From Blasia pusilla (lineage: Eukaryota > Marchantiophyta > Marchantiopsida > Blasiales): a DNA stretch of 64,000 nucleotides. The stretch's first letter is position 1, and each line of letters starts with the position of its first letter. The stretch covers positions 10,292,001 through 10,356,000 of the forward strand of contig CM114272.1 of NCBI GenBank assembly GCA_050084515.1. Reading direction: 5' to 3'. This document shows, piece by piece, positions 62,513 through 64,000 of the stretch. The notes below the pieces were generated by a model, which did not search any database, was not told the origin of the DNA, and saw nothing but the letters and a program-made list of their open reading frames with translations. Position numbers and translations under genes: made by a program.

Positions 62513-63513
62513 TTTCGCCACCCTCATGACCAAACGAGTGCCAAAGCGGAACATCGGAACATTAGCGGGCTTACGCTAAGATGGTTTGCGCGTTGGAGTA
62601 GTCTCGAAGAAGAGACGACAGACAAGACGCAAGTGAGGCTTCGCGTTTCAGATGTTATGGTCGGGACTGAGAAACTTGGACCAAACGCAGAACAAGACTT
62701 GAAAGGAGTTGAGTCTAGGAAGTGGGTTGCCAAAGGAAGAATCCGGATTTGGAACGCCACTAGCGTTTGAGAGTTTCCGATTGTATTTATGGCCATAACT
62801 TTTAGCTCCAAGATGCGTTTGTATCGAACAAGGGTGCGTTGGAAGACTTATGGAAAGACAGTTCAAACGCACTAAAAATCTTTGCAAACGCATAAGCAGC
62901 GGCTGAGAAACAACCCGGAAACGACTGTAAGTAGAGTCAGGTTGAGGGCTACAACGAAGGGCCAGACCCTCCTTTTCCAAAGGGGGGGTTATTGGAGAAC
63001 CCCAGAAGTACTAGTAAGGGGGAAGGTCTCCAAGAGTCCTTGGAACTCGAACCCCACTTTGGGCGCCACGGGGCGGCTCAAGGGCATGGAACGGATCGAG
63101 AGTTTGGGGTTGGGTTGGAAAACCTGAACCAAGTCTATGGAGGCGATTTTAGACATCCCTCTTGGATTTCACCCCGTGACTCAATTACTTGGGTCTCGGT
63201 TTGGAACTCACACGAGGTCCGTTGAACAGTTGGGATCGCTAGGCGCGCAAGTGCCGTTTTAGGTTTCTAGACTAATCAGGAAGTTTGTTCCAAGTCTTGA
63301 AGGACTTGCCATGTTTTGGAAACTAGGAAGTAAGGGAGGTTGAGCTTGATGAGACGCCGAGTTGAGAACTCGGTGGGTTGGAACGCTGGTTGGCCCAGAC
63401 CCGACTAACGAGAGTGCGTGTTTGGGTGTAGATCGGCGATGAGATCGTGTCCTACTGAACGTACGCTTTCGCAACAATAAAGATTGACGTTCAAGGAGAG
63501 TAGGGGTGCGACA
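62513..63513 (+). repeat. Solo LTR1, complete
   Basis: Begins TTTCGCCACCCTCATGACC and ends GTAGGGGTGCGACA, 1001 bp, with perfect flanking AGAAT at 62508-62512 and 63514-63518. The first bases have changed from TGTCG to TTTCG. It inserted into the AT-rich DNA seen on both sides. No internal region and no coding sequence. Confidence 0.85.
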
Positions 63514-63518
63514 AGAAT

Positions 63519-64000
63519 GGATACAAACATTTTGAAATTTCTCATAACATTTCTTTATTGCGGTCTGTTGCCCAACTTCTCCTCATTTATGTCACCTCAA
63601 AACCAATGTAATATGGACATGTGTTAATACTACAAGAGCTTACCTCAACAATTGATCAAATTGCCTCTTTCTACCTAATATATTTTCACTCCGGACTATG
63701 TCCTCTAAGGATGCTCTACTTTCAGTAAACATTGCTTAAGTGGTAATCTATACCAATTCCATTAATATTCTCCCTCTACATCTTCCCATTCATATACTTA
63801 CAAACTCTATTAAAAGCATGTCCACTAATTCTATCTCCTAATTTATTCCTACAATTCTCCTATACCCATACAGTAACTTATCTGTTCAACTCCGACTTAA
63901 ACCATAAATTCAATCATATTCTCACTCTCCTCTAGCGTTCCTATTTACTACTGATATACTCACATTCCTACATCTCTTCCACTACACTAAATTTTCTAAA
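63519..64000. other. AT-rich DNA, no gene seen
   Basis: Continues the sequence type of 59340-62505 on the other side of the LTR1 insertion. No open frame or repeat that I recognise. Confidence 0.45.

Noticed and set aside
1-64000. CRISPR arrays, operons, prophage or bacterial genes
   Set aside because: Spliced genes and eukaryotic elements dominate. No regular spacer-repeat array was seen; the 33.7-35.5 kb array has diverged units without spacers of uniform length.
1-64000. tRNA, rRNA or snRNA genes
   Set aside because: I looked for tRNA B-box-like and cloverleaf patterns by eye and saw none that I could support. A tRNAscan or Infernal run would be decisive.

Overview
This is nuclear DNA from a land plant with a large, repeat-filled genome. 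Two spliced genes lie in a roughly 12-kb island (about 36.2-48.4 kb). Everything else I can identify is decayed mobile-element DNA. The plant call rests on a chloroplast-type IspD gene with a transit-peptide-like N-terminus, on short GT-AG introns, and on Ty3/gypsy, Ty1/copia, Helitron and other reverse-transcriptase relics. Some of these element types (a gypsy lineage with a methyltransferase-like segment and a PHD-like finger, and a Gag-protease type with a D-H-G-S active site) remind me of non-flowering plants. I cannot fix the species.

Layout. 0.6-1.8 kb: gypsy integrase relic (+). 1.9-4.8 kb: gag plus a cytosine-methyltransferase-like segment of a decayed LTR element (-). 4.9-5.9 kb: a complete solo LTR ('LTR1') with a 5-bp target duplication. 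6.3-9.6 kb: LTR1 fragment, then an RNase H-integrase-PHD relic (-). 9.7-16.5 kb: no recognisable gene, one striking hairpin. 16.5-18.7 kb: gag-like relic and another solo LTR1. 18.7-22.8 kb: LTR1/LTR2 fragments. 22.8-25.1 kb: second integrase-PHD relic (-). 25.2-27.6 kb: a solo LTR1 split by a 1.44-kb solo-LTR-like element, both with exact target duplications. 27.6-31.9 kb: integrase fragment and a Gag-protease element (-) with its LTR. 31.9-33.0 kb: LTR1 and LTR2 fragments. 33.7-35.5 kb: roughly 150-bp hairpin-bearing tandem units. 37.0-41.3 kb: IspD, 12 exons (+). 43.6-47.6 kb: BTB/POZ gene, 5 exons (-). 49.0-51.4 kb: reverse-transcriptase relic (+). 51.5-55.0 kb: copia relic (-). 55.4-59.3 kb: Helitron Rep/helicase relic (+). 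62.5-63.5 kb: a last solo LTR1 in AT-rich DNA.

The two genes are convergent (tail to tail, about 2.3 kb apart). IspD makes CDP-methylerythritol in the plastid MEP isoprenoid pathway. The BTB protein has a BTB/BACK N-terminus, an acidic linker and a conserved C-terminal module. I see no functional link between them. I reconstructed both models by hand from splice sites and reading phase. IspD comes to 352 codons plus stop with every intron phase consistent, and one intron appears to use a GC donor.

The most unusual content is the decayed LTR-element lineage that combines gag, a DNA-methyltransferase-like motif I region, RNase H/integrase and a C-terminal PHD-like finger. All copies here are broken.
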